This document shows positions 43,874-54,772 of a stretch of DNA of 64,000 nt, piece after piece. The notes beneath the pieces are model-generated. The model searched no databases and had not been told where the DNA came from. It worked only from the letters and a program-made list of their open reading frames with translations. The stretch comes from Agrypnia vestita (lineage: Eukaryota; Arthropoda; Insecta; Trichoptera; Phryganeidae). Position 1 is the first letter of the stretch. The number at the start of each line of letters is the position of its first letter. A program made the translations under genes and the position numbers. The stretch spans positions 175,254 through 239,253 of the forward strand of contig JADDOH010002002.1 of the NCBI GenBank assembly GCA_016648135.1. Reading direction: 5' to 3'.

Positions 43874-45534
43874 TACAGGGTTATTTGGAAAATGTTAAAA
43901 ACCTCGCAGGACCATATTCCTGCTTTGAATACGAGTCGAAAATATTCGAGCAGCCATGACCTGGTATAAGTAGTTATGGAGTTATGCAATATCAAAGTAT
44001 ATGTTCCGGACGGGAACGGGCGAAAATAGGGGGTGATTCCACCGCCCTACGATCAGGTCAACCTGATGGAACCGATATCGCAGATTCTTAGACGAAAGCG
44101 AGATCGTATAAAAATTTGCTGAGAATCTTAGAGCGGTCCAAAGGCTGAAGCAGGAGTCGAGTAGAGGAGAAGAGAAAGTCGCAAGTAGATCTGGAGGTGA
44201 ACGCAGGAGCAGAACTGAATTCTGGGTTCCTGCGCCACGTAATTTATTCAATCAAAAAATCAGGGCCCGCACGCCCAGGTGCATTTTCAACGACCAGTCA
44301 GAGGTCGGCATTTCGGAAACCGACGACACCGACCTCTGTCTGACGGCGGGATCACTACTCATAATTCGAGTCGCAGCTCTATGAGCAGTGGTCCCGTATT
44401 CAAAATATTAATAAACACCTAACCAAACATTCTACTATAGCTATTACATACTATTTTTACACATTTATATTTTATTTTTCTTTTGTTTCATTAACAAATG
44501 TCTCTCAGGTTCATCCTTCATGGAGATAATCGGTAAAAAGGGGGCCAGGCTCGCCAAGCTCGGTGCAAGAATTGTGTTTAATAAAAATGGCGACTTTGGC
44601 ACGGTACCGATAAAATGGCGACTTCGGCACGGTACTGATGTCGTCAGAGGGTAAAAACGACGCTCCCGGACTGTGGCGATACTGTACTGCAGTCGCCCAA
44701 TATTACGATTTGGGAAGATTAAATTCTTTTTCAAGAATCAAATCACGCCGCCACGATTTCTTCTTACATCGCTTGCAACATACATACCCAAAAACATTTC
44801 TAACGACAAGACTAATTCGATAACGGCCTCCCAGTTTTTATACTGAACACAAGTGACTTCAAAAATAAACTTTAAAAAACATACATACAAAAATTACAAT
44901 AAATAACTTATTTTCAATAAAAAATGCGTCGAGCACGCTAGGCATACCCAAAGGGTTTTATTTATTCTTGCCCATCTGCACGCTCGCGCTCACAATTCAT
45001 GTGATTAAAAATGCAATAAGTAATTCTACGTACATATCAAACAAAAATCAAAATACAAAAAAAACACTTTTTTCTTTAATAAAATTTTCATCAGGGCCAA
45101 CATATGGATATTGGCAAAAAAGACAAGATTTTTCTTGTCCGACACAGTATATATGCATTTTTTTTCAATATGTCTGACTTATTTTTTACAAAACGTAGAA
45201 CTTTTATAACAGTAACTTATATTTATTATGAAAAATTCATTCGTTTTAATACAAGTTAATTAAAATGATAAAGACCGTACAGAAATTCCAACTAGAATGT
45301 TTTCCAATTGTAATTGGAAGGTTTTTATTATTTTATTTGATCTGTATTAAAGAGAATGAATTTTTCACATTCGATATAAGTTACTGTAATGATAATCCAA
45401 TTTTTTATTAAAAATATCTTAGAAATATTGAAAAAAAATGCAAAATTAGTTGTGGGTTCACCATTGACATTTTGGTCATGATTGCTGGAACATTTTCGAC
45501 TCATAATTAAAGCAGTTTTCCAAATAACCCTGTA
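43874..45534. mobile_element. Foldback element B, split by a solo LTR
   Basis: The left end TACAGGGTTATTTGGAAAA (43874) and inverted right end TTTTCCAAATAACCCTGTA (45534) bound the element; TA flanks fit a Tc1/mariner-type target. Its inner arms match elements A and C (ATGACC, CAATATCAAAGT, GCATTTTTTTC). About 1.15 kb of LTR interrupts the left arm. Removing it, plus one copy of its 5-bp duplication, gives an element of about 511 bp. Confidence 0.85.
44002..45146. mobile_element. Solo LTR, 1,145 bp, with 5-bp duplication
   Basis: It starts TGTTCCGGACGGG, ends GTCCGACACA and is flanked by GTATA at 43997-44001 and 45147-45151. TG...CA ends and a 5-bp duplication are typical of gypsy and BEL/Pao LTRs (family knowledge). 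No internal genes, primer site or polypurine tract adjoin, so recombination has left one LTR. AATAAA signals lie near 44863 and 44918. An internal 28-bp tandem duplication (AAAATGGCGACTT.GGCACGG) lies at 44586-44641. Frames inside are short and not recognised. Confidence 0.8.
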
Positions 45535-45544
45535 GAATGCCGCT

Positions 45545-45737
45545 GTAGTATTTATCTGGTATAGCGGTTAAACATTGCCTAGCGATCAATAGTTGAGGAT
45601 TCAAATCTCTTCCCGTGGGACCACCAAGTTATTCTTATCTGATTTATCAGAGTTGTCATTTTCAGAATAATTTAGCTTAGTTTTAAAAAATTAAATTATT
45701 ATTGTGACATGTATTATATGTATACATCTCTATTTAA
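45545..45737 (+). mobile_element. tRNA-derived SINE, S1-related variant
   Basis: The head has TGGTATAGCGGTTAAACA and a box B AGGATTCAAATCTC. The 3' half keeps TTTAGCTTAGTTTTAAAAA and GTGACATGTATTATATG, matching the S1 body. It starts directly behind foldback element B. Confidence 0.65.
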
Positions 45738-47164
45738 AATATATTATACATATACGTGTATAATTGGGTAAAATTAATTCATTTTTAACAATAAATTTAA
45801 CATCACACGGAATACCTATACAAACAACATTGAAATATGCAAATAAATGCCAATTTATCGGCATTCAATATTGTATTATCGCTGGTATCAATGTTTTTTT
45901 CTGTTAAAGGAATATTATATCCATTAATAGTGGTTAGGAAGTGGATTACACGTCGAATGAATTCCGTCACTACACCTTCGGTACATCTTGGAATGTGACA
46001 ATAATTAATGTTGTATCGAAGCCATAACAAATGTCACATTTTACAATACACGCGAATCAAGAAAAATAATTTTTAAATATTTGTTTAAATTTATATTTGT
46101 TTTATTGTTTCTTGAAGAGATTTATCTTATTCTCTATGCATATTAATTTATGGCCGTGATAAATAAATATTTTTACAAACCTATTTTAAATGTTGTATCG
46201 AAGATGTCTAATGGTAGTTATAATTATGATTCATTAATATGTTTCATATTATGGTACAAGACTGATACACGTTACGTATAAAAATGGACATACTTTTTCG
46301 TTTTACATACTTAAAATAAACGAAGAAATAACCCGCTAGACATTTTCTCATGGTAGAATATATTATTGAGATGAATGAGATTGCTATTATGTCATGACGT
46401 ATTTTGAAAAGTCCCTTCCGGAATCGGCTGCAAGAATCGGATATTTGTGTTATTTTTTAATTTTTGGATGGCCGCCATTATATAATAATACATAATATTT
46501 AAATGAACAATCCGGATAAATTTCATCGAAAAATAATAAATGAAGTCATTGTGCCCACGAAATCCTTTATATCCAATACATATTGAAATTTTCCGAAATG
46601 CGTCAAGAGACCCTCTATCGTTTTTCTATCGAAATTTACCTAAAATGCTATAAAGGGAGAATAGGTGAACGAATATGGAAAAGAGTATTTAATCAATGTG
46701 TTCAGATCTGTTCGATAACCATGGCAAAACCATTACGTAGAAATATTTTGATCAACACAAAATCTTGAAAATATTCTCAGAATATTTTGAGTTTGTCCAA
46801 ATTTTTCAGAACGCAGTACTGGATTTTTCTCAGGGACATTATTAATCGGGATATTATTGATGTCTCATAGAGACGAAATTATATTTTTTATGAGAAAGTA
46901 GGTATGGAAGTCTTTGGGCTTTCATAGGATATTGCTTTAAAAATTTCGATCAAAAATAGATATCTCATTGGTGACATCTATGTTTAATTAAGGGGAATGA
47001 AAAAACTTTGGATGTCGGTCGCGCCAAATGAATAATCTGTATCTTATGGAAAACTCTATTATGGTAGACTTAAATAATGACAAATTTCATAACTATCTAT
47101 CTAATAGATTCACAAATGCTGGGGAGAATCGAAGTGCAACGAGAGCTCATAATATCGGAGAAAT
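45738..47164. other. AT-rich DNA with a fragment of repeat family X
   Basis: 46855-46950 carries GATGTCTCATAGAGACGA and GTAGGTATGGAAGTCTTT, as at 20.6 kb, and then diverges. The rest is unassigned. Confidence 0.5.
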
Positions 47165-47585
47165 ATTGAAATGTTTTTTTGTTCGAAGTACATAATTATA
47201 CCTCACTTTCATTAAACCAAATTATTTAACTTACAGGTATTTTTAGTTATTTTTTTCTTTCTTTCTCCACCATGATCTGTGCTGATGGTCACGTAGTTGA
47301 ATCACTTTGGTCCCACAAACATATGTGGTCTTGTATCACATTGACAAATTTTTCAATATCCATCCATTTCAATATAATTCGCAAAAATTTCTGAATTTTT
47401 TTTGTTCGAAGTACATAATAATACCTCACCTTCATTAAACCAAATTATTTAACTTACAAGTATTTTTAGTTCTTTAAAGATTCTCCGCCACGATCTGCGC
47501 TGATGGTCACGTAGTTGAATCACTTTGGTCCCACAAACATTTGTGGTCATGTGTCAAATTGACAAATTTTTCAATATCCATCGTA
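47165..47585. repeat. Tandem duplication, unit about 225 bp, two copies
   Basis: Both units run from TTTTTTTGTTCGAAGTACAT through GATGGTCACGTAGTTGAATC to GACAAATTTTTCAATATCC. Divergence is modest and mostly single-base, plus a small deletion in the CTTTCTTTCT stretch of unit 2. The duplication directly abuts the GC-rich island that follows. Confidence 0.9.
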
Positions 47586-48075
47586 CGAAACGCGTCGAAC
47601 GTCGGACCTATACGTGCGTACACGCACTACTAAATCGTGAACAATGTGCGATGTTCAATACTACTTCGAAGGTTAGGAATGTACTTGCGTATTCGTACGT
47701 ATACGTACTACTCAATTTCGTACGAAAACGCATCCAGCGTGCGGCCGGCGTTATTCTCCGCCCGATACGTTTCTGCGGTGTGATCCGCGATGTGCGGCAA
47801 AACACTTTCCAAGCCAAATATAGCCAAATCGGCCGTTTAACCTTAACCTTCGAAGGCTTTTGGCGTCAGCCCAGCGCCAGTGTTGCGATTGGGTCACGAT
47901 TCGGCTATCGGAGATTCGCCGATAAACGCGGGACCTTGCCGCGTCGGGCCGCGGTCGTGTCGCGCCAGTGTGAGACCAGCTTCACTATTCCGATCTTTAG
48001 AACGTAAACCGAGTCTATTCGTTATCCGTTCATCTGAAATGCATCCTGTTCTGAATATTCTAGGTGTTCCTTAAG
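47586..48075. promoter_or_regulatory. CpG-rich island, candidate promoter or exon
   Basis: An abrupt switch from AT-rich DNA to a CpG-dense block with CGTACG words, CGATTCGGCTATCGGAGATT and GGGCCGCGGTCGTGTCGCGC. A 160-codon plus-strand frame (47525-48007) crosses it but starts in the tandem repeat and matches nothing known; overlapping frames are open in other phases too. A first exon or promoter is possible but unproven. A GC-rich element is the alternative. Confidence 0.25.
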
Positions 48076-48261
48076 ATAATAAAAATCTTTTTTAATTTTT
48101 CCTTAGCCAATAAATTAATGTTTCGCGTGACTCTGTCTAGATCTCAAATCAAAGACTAATTTATATGAAAATAAACGTGTATCGCTATATACAATTTATT
48201 TTTTATATAATATTATAAAGGGTGTTTTTATAGAGGTGTAAAACTTTAAAATTAAATAAAA

Positions 48262-48423
48262 TGGCCCTCACAGTCCAGTGGGTACGACACTGACATCTCA
48301 CACCGAGGGTTCCAAGTTCGATTCCCGGAGAGGTCCCAATTAATGTATGTGATTTACTCAAGCCTAGATGTTTTGTGATGTTTATGTAATGGGCCTCTTG
48401 GCTGGTTGGAGCATAAATAAAAT
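48262..48423 (+). mobile_element. tRNA-derived SINE, family S2, with 12-bp duplication
   Basis: AATTAAATAAAA at 48250-48261 and 48424-48435 brackets a 162-bp insert. Its head shows CAGTCCAGTGGGTACGAC (box A region) and AAGTTCGATTCCC (box B), and its 3' half ends GGAGCATAAATAAAAT. It is unrelated to S1. Removing it restores a TIR arm that matches the other end of the host element. Confidence 0.85.
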
Positions 48424-48774
48424 AATTAAATAAAACTCATAAAAAACGTGAAATTTAATGGTATTTATTGACTTTATTGGAAAAATAATTGAAAACCATT
48501 AGTGTTTAAATATAATAACGATACCACGATTTTCGAAAAAAAATTGCAAGATTTATTCTGTCGTAAGTCTATGTATGGTGAAATGATGATTATTTTTTTT
48601 ATATTGGCAACACTTTGACAGCTGATAACTGATTAGTGCTCGGTTTGTTTTGCCAATTTATTTCGAAAATCGTGGTCATCATTCAGAAAATCATATTTAA
48701 ACGCTAATGACAAAATCATATAAAGCCTATACCAAGGCCATTATGACTTATTTACTTACTATCACGCCGTTTCT

Positions 48775-49080
48775 CCGTGGGGGCAAGCAGAGAGAATATA
48801 GCACCACACTCTTCTGTCCTGACATACAACTCTCGCTTCATCCACATTCAAACATCTTCGCATGCAAGCTCGAGGGTTGTTGAAGCCTTTAGGCTTCATC
48901 AACCCTCGAAGGCTACCTTCAGTTTCTGGTTAATTTGGTCGTGCCACGTCTTCCGCGGTCGCCCTCTCTTTCTGGCACCGCAACACTCGCTTGCAACAAC
49001 TTTCTAACAATTCTTTCCTCATTCATTCGCTCAAAATGCCCAAACCACCTGAGCGACCCCTTTTTATTTATATTAATTAT
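48775..49080 (-). pseudogene. RTE-like LINE, C-terminal relic
   Basis: On the minus strand the blocks RWFGHFERMNEERIVRKLLQ, REGDRGRRGT (frame-shifted RGRPRKTWHDQINQ), RACMRRCLNVDEARVVCQDR and AYPHGETA appear in order. This is the closing part of a non-LTR reverse transcriptase ORF and the fullest copy of the family also seen at 11.1-11.7 and 43.75 kb. A palindromic AGCCTAAAGGCTT lies at its centre. At least one frameshift makes it nonfunctional. It ends in a (TAAG)n-type run at about 48768. Confidence 0.75.
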
Positions 49081-49183
49081 ACTAAGATCAGCTTTACACT
49101 CATTTCTAAAATCTTCATTCTTTACTCCGATTTATGTGTTATAGTTAATTTTAAAGTTCTATACTTCTGAAAAACACCCTTTA

Positions 49184-51513
49184 CTATGTAGTACCTACTA
49201 TTTTCTGTGTTTATGATGTAAACCTTGCCCAAACCAATGTCACGAATGTCTACCTTATTTATTTCCGCACAGTCTGAACCTGCCACCTGTTTCTGCATTA
49301 AGTTCATGTACACGCCTGTCTCTCTGTAGTGCACAGCTCTTTGTTTTATATCGTTATTATATTTAGGCATTGATATAAAATGGATATTTTATGCGAACCG
49401 TATAGATATGTAGAGATTCGATTCTCGACGTATGACTGCCAGCGCCACGGCGAGGCGTCCACACAAAAGCACTGTCTTCTAGGTGCAAGGATGAAGAGGA
49501 GTAAACCATAGTTTCTTTGTTAATTAAATTGGATAACAATTACATTTACTCAAGGAATGCAGTAAATTTAAGAACAGTGCTTTAATTAAATTTGTGTCCA
49601 CTGACTTTGATGTTGAAATAAACTTTAACTATTTTCTAGTGTTTAATTTTTCTCCCACAACGTGATTCCGTGACAGTTAACGTTTCTGAAAAGATTTACT
49701 TTAAATCGGGCTATGTTTGATATTCGTATTTAATTTTCTATGTGCCAAATATGATCAGTTTTAGATCTGATTCAATAGAAGATTTTCGTGTTTTTGGTCA
49801 TCTCAATCTTATCAATAGCTATTCGTTATGAGGCCCACTTTGCTAATGAAGTTTAGTTGCGAGTTATCTTAGCAGTTTGCACAAACATAACAATTTTGTT
49901 AGAAAATTAAATATAGGTTTTGGATGATAAATTTTCACGAAAGAACAAAGGAAGCGAACATTTATGTAATAATAGAGTACTTAGTCAACAAAACAATACT
50001 TTAATAAAAATGAATTGCTACCAAATTATGAAATAAACCGTTCATAAAAGTGGATTTCATGTTTTGATGCAAAATGATTATTCGTGGGACATTTGCACAC
50101 GGTAACTCAGTCGTATTTTCATAACGCTATTAAAATACAAACCTGAAACATAATGTATGGAAATATTAATTTATTGATGTGTGCACATTGCTCATTATGC
50201 CTTTATTTATATAAAATTGTGAATAATTATATATTTAAAATAAACAGAATCGTACGCGGAAAAAGCGTCACATTAAAATTCTTGCAATTTATTACTTGGC
50301 GTTTGTGCTATACTATATATCATCACAACATTAAAAAAGTGATTATTTAATTTTAACTTTAATTCACGCTAATTTTTATTAAAATACATCACACATTTTC
50401 GGTAATTCGCACGTAAGTACTCATTGTGTCGCTTTACTCTCTCTTACTTGTTTGTAGTATCGCGCGGGCTCCGCATTCGCTATCTTCTATGGTCGCTTCT
50501 ATGTCTTCTCGTATTTATATTTTCACGTTTTACTGGTAACTATAGTGTACTTATTTGTCCCTCTCGCTCTCAAGGTGAAACTGAAAAAATCAAACACTGT
50601 CGTATACCTACCTACCTACCTCTCGTTTATTTTTTATTTTCGTCTGTTAAATGTTGGGATACTAATCTTATGATGCTATTTTCAGAATACGGCCGATTAA
50701 ATTTCCAACGGGTAGGGTGTAGTATATTATCCTCAGAATCCTAGTGCAACTGAATAAAAATTATAATAAATTACATTTTATCTAATACACTTATGTACGG
50801 AAGAAAAACTCTCGTAAAATAATTTCGCTGGTCGCTTATAATTCGCACTATTCACCACATACGTTCCTATGGGATCGCTGAACTGTCACAATAAACGAAA
50901 TATCGTCGTTTTATATCGTTTCGGGTTTCCAGATGTTTCGCAAATTTAGTAGGCATTTCTTTCCACCGTTTATTCTAAAACCTTCTAGAAATTTCCAATT
51001 TATTATAAAACATCAATATTACTGGAAAATCTTCGATTAACTGTAACTTTTCTGTTTCTCTATACTAGTCTATACTTGTGACGATATATACCTTTAATAA
51101 CGCATAAAATGAGACAAATTAAACAATTTTCAAATTATTCTAGTATTATTAGTGGACACAAACTCTTATATGAAATTTCAAAGTAAATGCAATAATTTTC
51201 CAGACGCCGAGATGATCACCATATTAGTATTTACCGCATAACATATTGTTTTTGACTGCCAAATATAAATCACCGCTCTCTAGAAGTCCCCACCACTAAT
51301 TAACATTGGCAAACTCAAGTACCTACCCCACGCCTTACTCGCATAATAAATACCACTTACAATACCTAATAAATACTCTAGTTTCTAAGTATAAAGGCAT
51401 TTTGCAATACATATTGAGGCTTAAAGATATAAAATCATAGACATACTATTATTCAGACGTGTTTATTGTTTTATTATATTTTCAATCTAGATAGGCATAT
51501 AGGTAGACACAGC
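49184..51513. other. AT-rich DNA with weak LTR-like blocks
   Basis: 49390-49675 ends in ACGTGATTCCGTGACA after AATAAAC, resembling an LTR 3' end, but no start or duplication was found. 50820-51060 carries a minus-strand ATATAAAACGACG TATA box and a TTCTAGAAATTTC triad (50983-50995), like the LTRs at 10 and 27 kb. No coding sequence was recognised, including the frame at 50424-50744. Confidence 0.4.
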
Positions 51514-51706
51514 TATTAATTTGAGAAAACTAATAATCTTTATATAAACCACACTGATTGTTTTTAAACGTTTATCGGTTTCGGTACTATATCTTCGTCG
51601 GGACGTACGTGCGCGTGGTGTTTGATGTGGTTTATACAAAGTTGGTTTGTTTTCTCAAATTAATAATGTAATCCAACCACAAAGTTAATGCTATAAACAT
51701 CAAAAA
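51514..51706 (-). mobile_element. Inverted-arm hammerhead element, copy 51.5 kb
   Basis: ATTAATTTGAGAAAAC (51514) and its inverted partner GTTTTCTCAAATTAAT (ending about 51665) bound arms that continue through TATAAACCACA. The right flank AACCACAAAGTTAATGC and ATAAACATCAAAAAT is shared with the copies at 26 and 58 kb. Confidence 0.7.
51572..51601 (-). ncRNA. Hammerhead ribozyme-like core, decayed
   Basis: Minus-strand CCGACGA stands where CUGACGA is expected, helix II (GATATAGTACC) is weakened, and GAAACCGATA is kept. Probably inactive. Confidence 0.4.
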
Positions 51707-51809
51707 TATATACATAGCCATTATTAGGGGCTATGATTGAAGTCTACATTTAAAAATAAATACATTTCAACACAAACATTGATAATTGTATATTATCATT
51801 AATTTATTG

Positions 51810-52055
51810 TTTAATCTGATTAATAAAATAAACTATCATTTCACCATATTTTTATATTGAAAATATCAAAATATGTCCCCTTCGTCAGGATACAATTGTA
51901 TGCTTACAAAAATTCAATTAAAAAGTTATATACCTATTTCGATTTTTGAATTTAATTTAGTATACAATTGTATCCTGACGAAGGGGCCATAGGCCTTGAA
52001 ACATGTGGTGAAAACTAAGTTTATTTTATTAATCATATTAATGTCATTACAAAAT
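51810..52055 (+). mobile_element. Inverted-arm hammerhead element, copy 51.9 kb
   Basis: CCCCTTCGTCAGGATACAAT (51877) and its inverted partner ATTGTATCCTGACGAAGGGG (51967) face each other across about 70 bp. The outer arms match too (GATTAATAAAATAAAC and GTTTATTTTATTAATC). The left arm has lost the helix II-GAAA part; the right arm is complete. Confidence 0.7.
51975..52006 (+). ncRNA. Hammerhead ribozyme-like core
   Basis: CTGACGA is followed by AAGG...CCTT as helix II and GAAACATGT, whose ACATGT is self-complementary (helix III). The base after helix III is G, which is not a favourable cleavage residue, so activity is doubtful. Confidence 0.5.
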
Positions 52056-53160
52056 TATTTTGCGATTTTTGAAGAAGATATTGTTTAATCGTCTAGTATG
52101 TTTTATACCTTACCTAAATGAATATGTAAGTTATGTAAAATTAAATAAAAGGAGTAATTAATATATGTAAATTTGTTAGACTTTTTCCAATTTTATATAT
52201 ATTATTATGTGAAGTTAATTCTACGTGTTTTCTTATTACCTGATTACGTTAGTTTTTATTATATCAAATAAACCATTAATTAATAAGTCGTTATGTGTAA
52301 ATTAGCCGATGCAATGATAGAACGCCACAGGTTTGTATTCTGTTCAATCGTATATTTCTCAGCTTCCATATCCTTCCCTCTATTGCCTTTCGTAGCTACT
52401 TCCATTACACACCATTTCCAATCCACTGTACGAAGAGATCAAGCCACCCCCAAGTTCTAAATAATTCCATTTGGGGTAGTGACACCGTAGTACCGCGTGT
52501 GTAGATCTGGTATCCGTTTCCGATAAGGGTGCAGACAAACATCTGTCAAATAAATCATCAACGCTTCAGTGAAGAGCAAAGCCTGCTTCATCGGGGGATG
52601 TTAAGGAAAGTGCCAACCTGCTAGTCTGCAAAGTCTTTGAATTATATCATGATCCGCTTTTTTATACATTACGCAGTTACCGCGGATCTTACATTTGGAT
52701 ACAGAGGATAAAACGCCCAGCCTTTTATATGTAAGCTGTCTCCTCACACATGTTTGGTGTGAAAACATAGGTTTGCTTTTATATATAATAAGTCATGTTG
52801 TTTTTCATTATTTATTACTTATCAATTTTAAAAACGTTGTTTTTACAAGCGTACTTGCAAAAACTTATTATATCCTTCACTTATTAGGTGTTACTAGCCA
52901 TTACAAGTACATATAATAACATAATTTAATACAATACAGTAACTTAAAAGCAAATACAACTAACACGTCACAATTATTAATTTTTAAATATTTATATGAA
53001 TATTTTGAGTGTACCTACATAAAATATACATTTACAAATTTTACGAACAAAACATAACATTGATCAAAAAAAGTGCTCATCTTATTAAATGAGTACATAA
53101 GGGTGTATAACCTCAATAAATATTCTTGTATTTTAATGTTTTGTTTTTGTTTTTTTTTTA
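52056..53160. other. Unannotated DNA
   Basis: 52290-52680 is of mixed composition and unrecognised. The rest is AT-rich. Confidence 0.45.
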
Positions 53161-53163
53161 AAA

Positions 53164-53332
53164 TAGAGATGTGAACACGGATACGTGTCACATCAATATT
53201 CTTACTATTTTCAAACTAAGCTAAACGCTTGTGCTATGAAAATAGGACTAACTTGCTAGTCCGGAGTGAGGTTCGAACCCGCGACCTTTGGATCACGAGA
53301 CGAGTGTCCTGACCACAAGACCAACAAGCTAC
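53164..53332 (-). mobile_element. tRNA-derived SINE, family S1, copy 5
   Basis: On the minus strand it has box A (TAGCTTGTTGGTCTTGTGG), box B (GGGTTCGAACCTC) and the S1 body, ending in GTGTTCACATCTCTATTT and a T-run at 53147-53163. Confidence 0.92.
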
Positions 53333-53712
53333 CATGTTGCCGCATGCTTCGTGCATGTTACTAGAAAAAAGGAAAACAACCTGTAAAATTTGGTAGTCGC
53401 TGTGTACATATATACATGTATACAAGAATGTACAAGAACGGAGTCGGTCACCAATATGAAGAACATGCCAAGTCCGAGACATGAACTTAGCTTCTCTTCA
53501 CACTAGACAAAGGATCATGAAGAGTTGAAGAAAGTAATTTTCGCCGTAGAAGCAGCGAAGAACCACGATTTTTAGTCACTGATAGACACAGCACGCGGAG
53601 AAAATATTTGCAAGAAAAATATTGGAGAAGAATTGAATCTGCAGAGATCTCTTGATGCGATTGTGTTTTAACGTAACATTAAAATTTTACTGAAAATAAA
53701 TTTAGCCGAAAT
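53333..53712. other. Unannotated spacer
   Basis: Nothing recognised. Confidence 0.45.
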
Positions 53713-54050
53713 AAATGCAGCGAAACATGGAACATCGGCCAGAGCATTACCAGGAGCACTTTGAGATGTGGTGCTACAAGGGCATGGCGAGGATCCATTG
53801 GTCAGAATATATCCGAAACGACGAGGTGTTGAGCAAGGTGGGCGAAAGGAGGCGGCTCCTTAACAGAATCGCCCAACAGCGAGCAATTTGGACAGGCCAT
53901 AATAAAAGCCTGTGCGCTGATGTGCGCTGTAGCACCTACCAAGAGACGAAGAGGCTGGCAGGTGACAGAGAGGAGTGGAGAGGGCGAGTGCTTGTTGCAG
54001 ACCAATCCTAGGATTGCGACCCAAAAAAAAGTTTAGCCTTTGCATCATGA
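53713..54050 (+). pseudogene. LINE reverse transcriptase C-terminal relic
   Basis: A 98-codon frame contains HFEMWCYKGMARIHWSEYIR, equivalent to FEMW..RRMLRI.WTD..., then NDEVLSKVGERRRLLNRIAQ, a RAIWTGH segment, and the closing TYQETKRLAGDREEWRGRV. These are the linker and tail blocks that follow the thumb of non-LTR reverse transcriptases. The stretch between GH and the closing block is deleted compared with the 61-kb copy, and the RT catalytic part is absent. The closing block resembles the relic at 41.2 kb. Confidence 0.75.
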
Positions 54051-54667
54051 TGCAACAGTGGGTTCTTAGATACTAATATAGAGTTACCGATCTTACATAC
54101 AAGATTTAACGGCACAGTATATTGTGAATATACTGATCACAGGCAGATCCTTTAAATAAACGATTTTTAAAGTCAGCATCACTTTGGAGATTGCGTTAAA
54201 AGACCACAACTGTTCTGTTGAGAGAAAATACTAAAATCAACATTCTGTGTGTGTATATTTGTACGTCGCCTTAACTCTTTAGATAGACATAAATAACGGT
54301 TACTTGGATTTTGGACACAGCCTTACGAGTAATAAAAATACTAAGGGCCCGCATAATGCGTCGCGACTATAAACGAAGTAGGTATCATCCATTACATTTA
54401 ACTGACGCTCAAAATGTAACAACTACAAAAAACTTATAGTACCAGTCCCAAAATGGATATGGTAGTTCAATAAAATTGTAATTATATTAGAAACCATGCC
54501 GTAAGATGTTCTTATGTGTAAGGTTTTCGGAAGCGAAGTCTTATCAATGCCTTATCAATCAATCACATTACTTACCTTTACCTATCTATCCTTACAATCA
54601 GTTTATTACCACATTTATTTGATTTTTGTAACCATAAGCTAGGAACATTAAAATACTTTGATTTTTT
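54051..54667. other. Unannotated spacer
   Basis: Nothing recognised. Confidence 0.45.
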
Positions 54668-54745
54668 TGTATGAAGCGCCCTTGAGGTGAGTGAGTACCT
54701 ACTCACAAAAACGGCGCTATATACCTAAATCATCCAATTTTATTA
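54668..54745 (-). mobile_element. LINE 3' tail fragment
   Basis: AAGCGCCCTTGAGGTGAGTG and AACGGCGCTATATAC are the inverted counterpart of the 24.5-kb tail. AAGCGCC and GGCGCT can pair. No coding part is present. Confidence 0.5.
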
Positions 54746-54772
54746 ATATTATTATCGTTTATTCAACTACTA

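Larger units (their letters stand above)
48216..49183. mobile_element. Mariner-type TIR element with nested SINE and LINE relic
   Basis: The left TAAAGGGTGTTTTTATAGAG (48216) and the inverse of the right end (TAAAGGGTGTTTTTCAGAAG, ending 49183) start arms that continue through AACTTTAAAATTAA for about 45 bp. TA flanks fit a Tc1/mariner-type target. The inner GGCAACACTTTGACAGCTG is shared with the 2.1-kb relic. No transposase is left. Inside lie a SINE with its own duplication (48250-48435) and an RTE-like LINE tail (48775-49080). Confidence 0.75.

Noticed and set aside
43982..44251. 89-codon minus-strand frame
   Set aside because: It lies within the 5' part of the solo LTR, crossing its boundary; a frame created by the insertion and not a gene.
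49122..49370. 82-codon minus-strand frame
   Set aside because: Its C-terminal part runs into the right TIR of the mariner-type element and no recognisable motif supports it.
49390..49675. Additional gypsy LTR
   Set aside because: Only a plausible 3' end (AATAAAC then GTGACA) was seen; no matching start or target duplication was found, so it is mentioned only as a weak resemblance.
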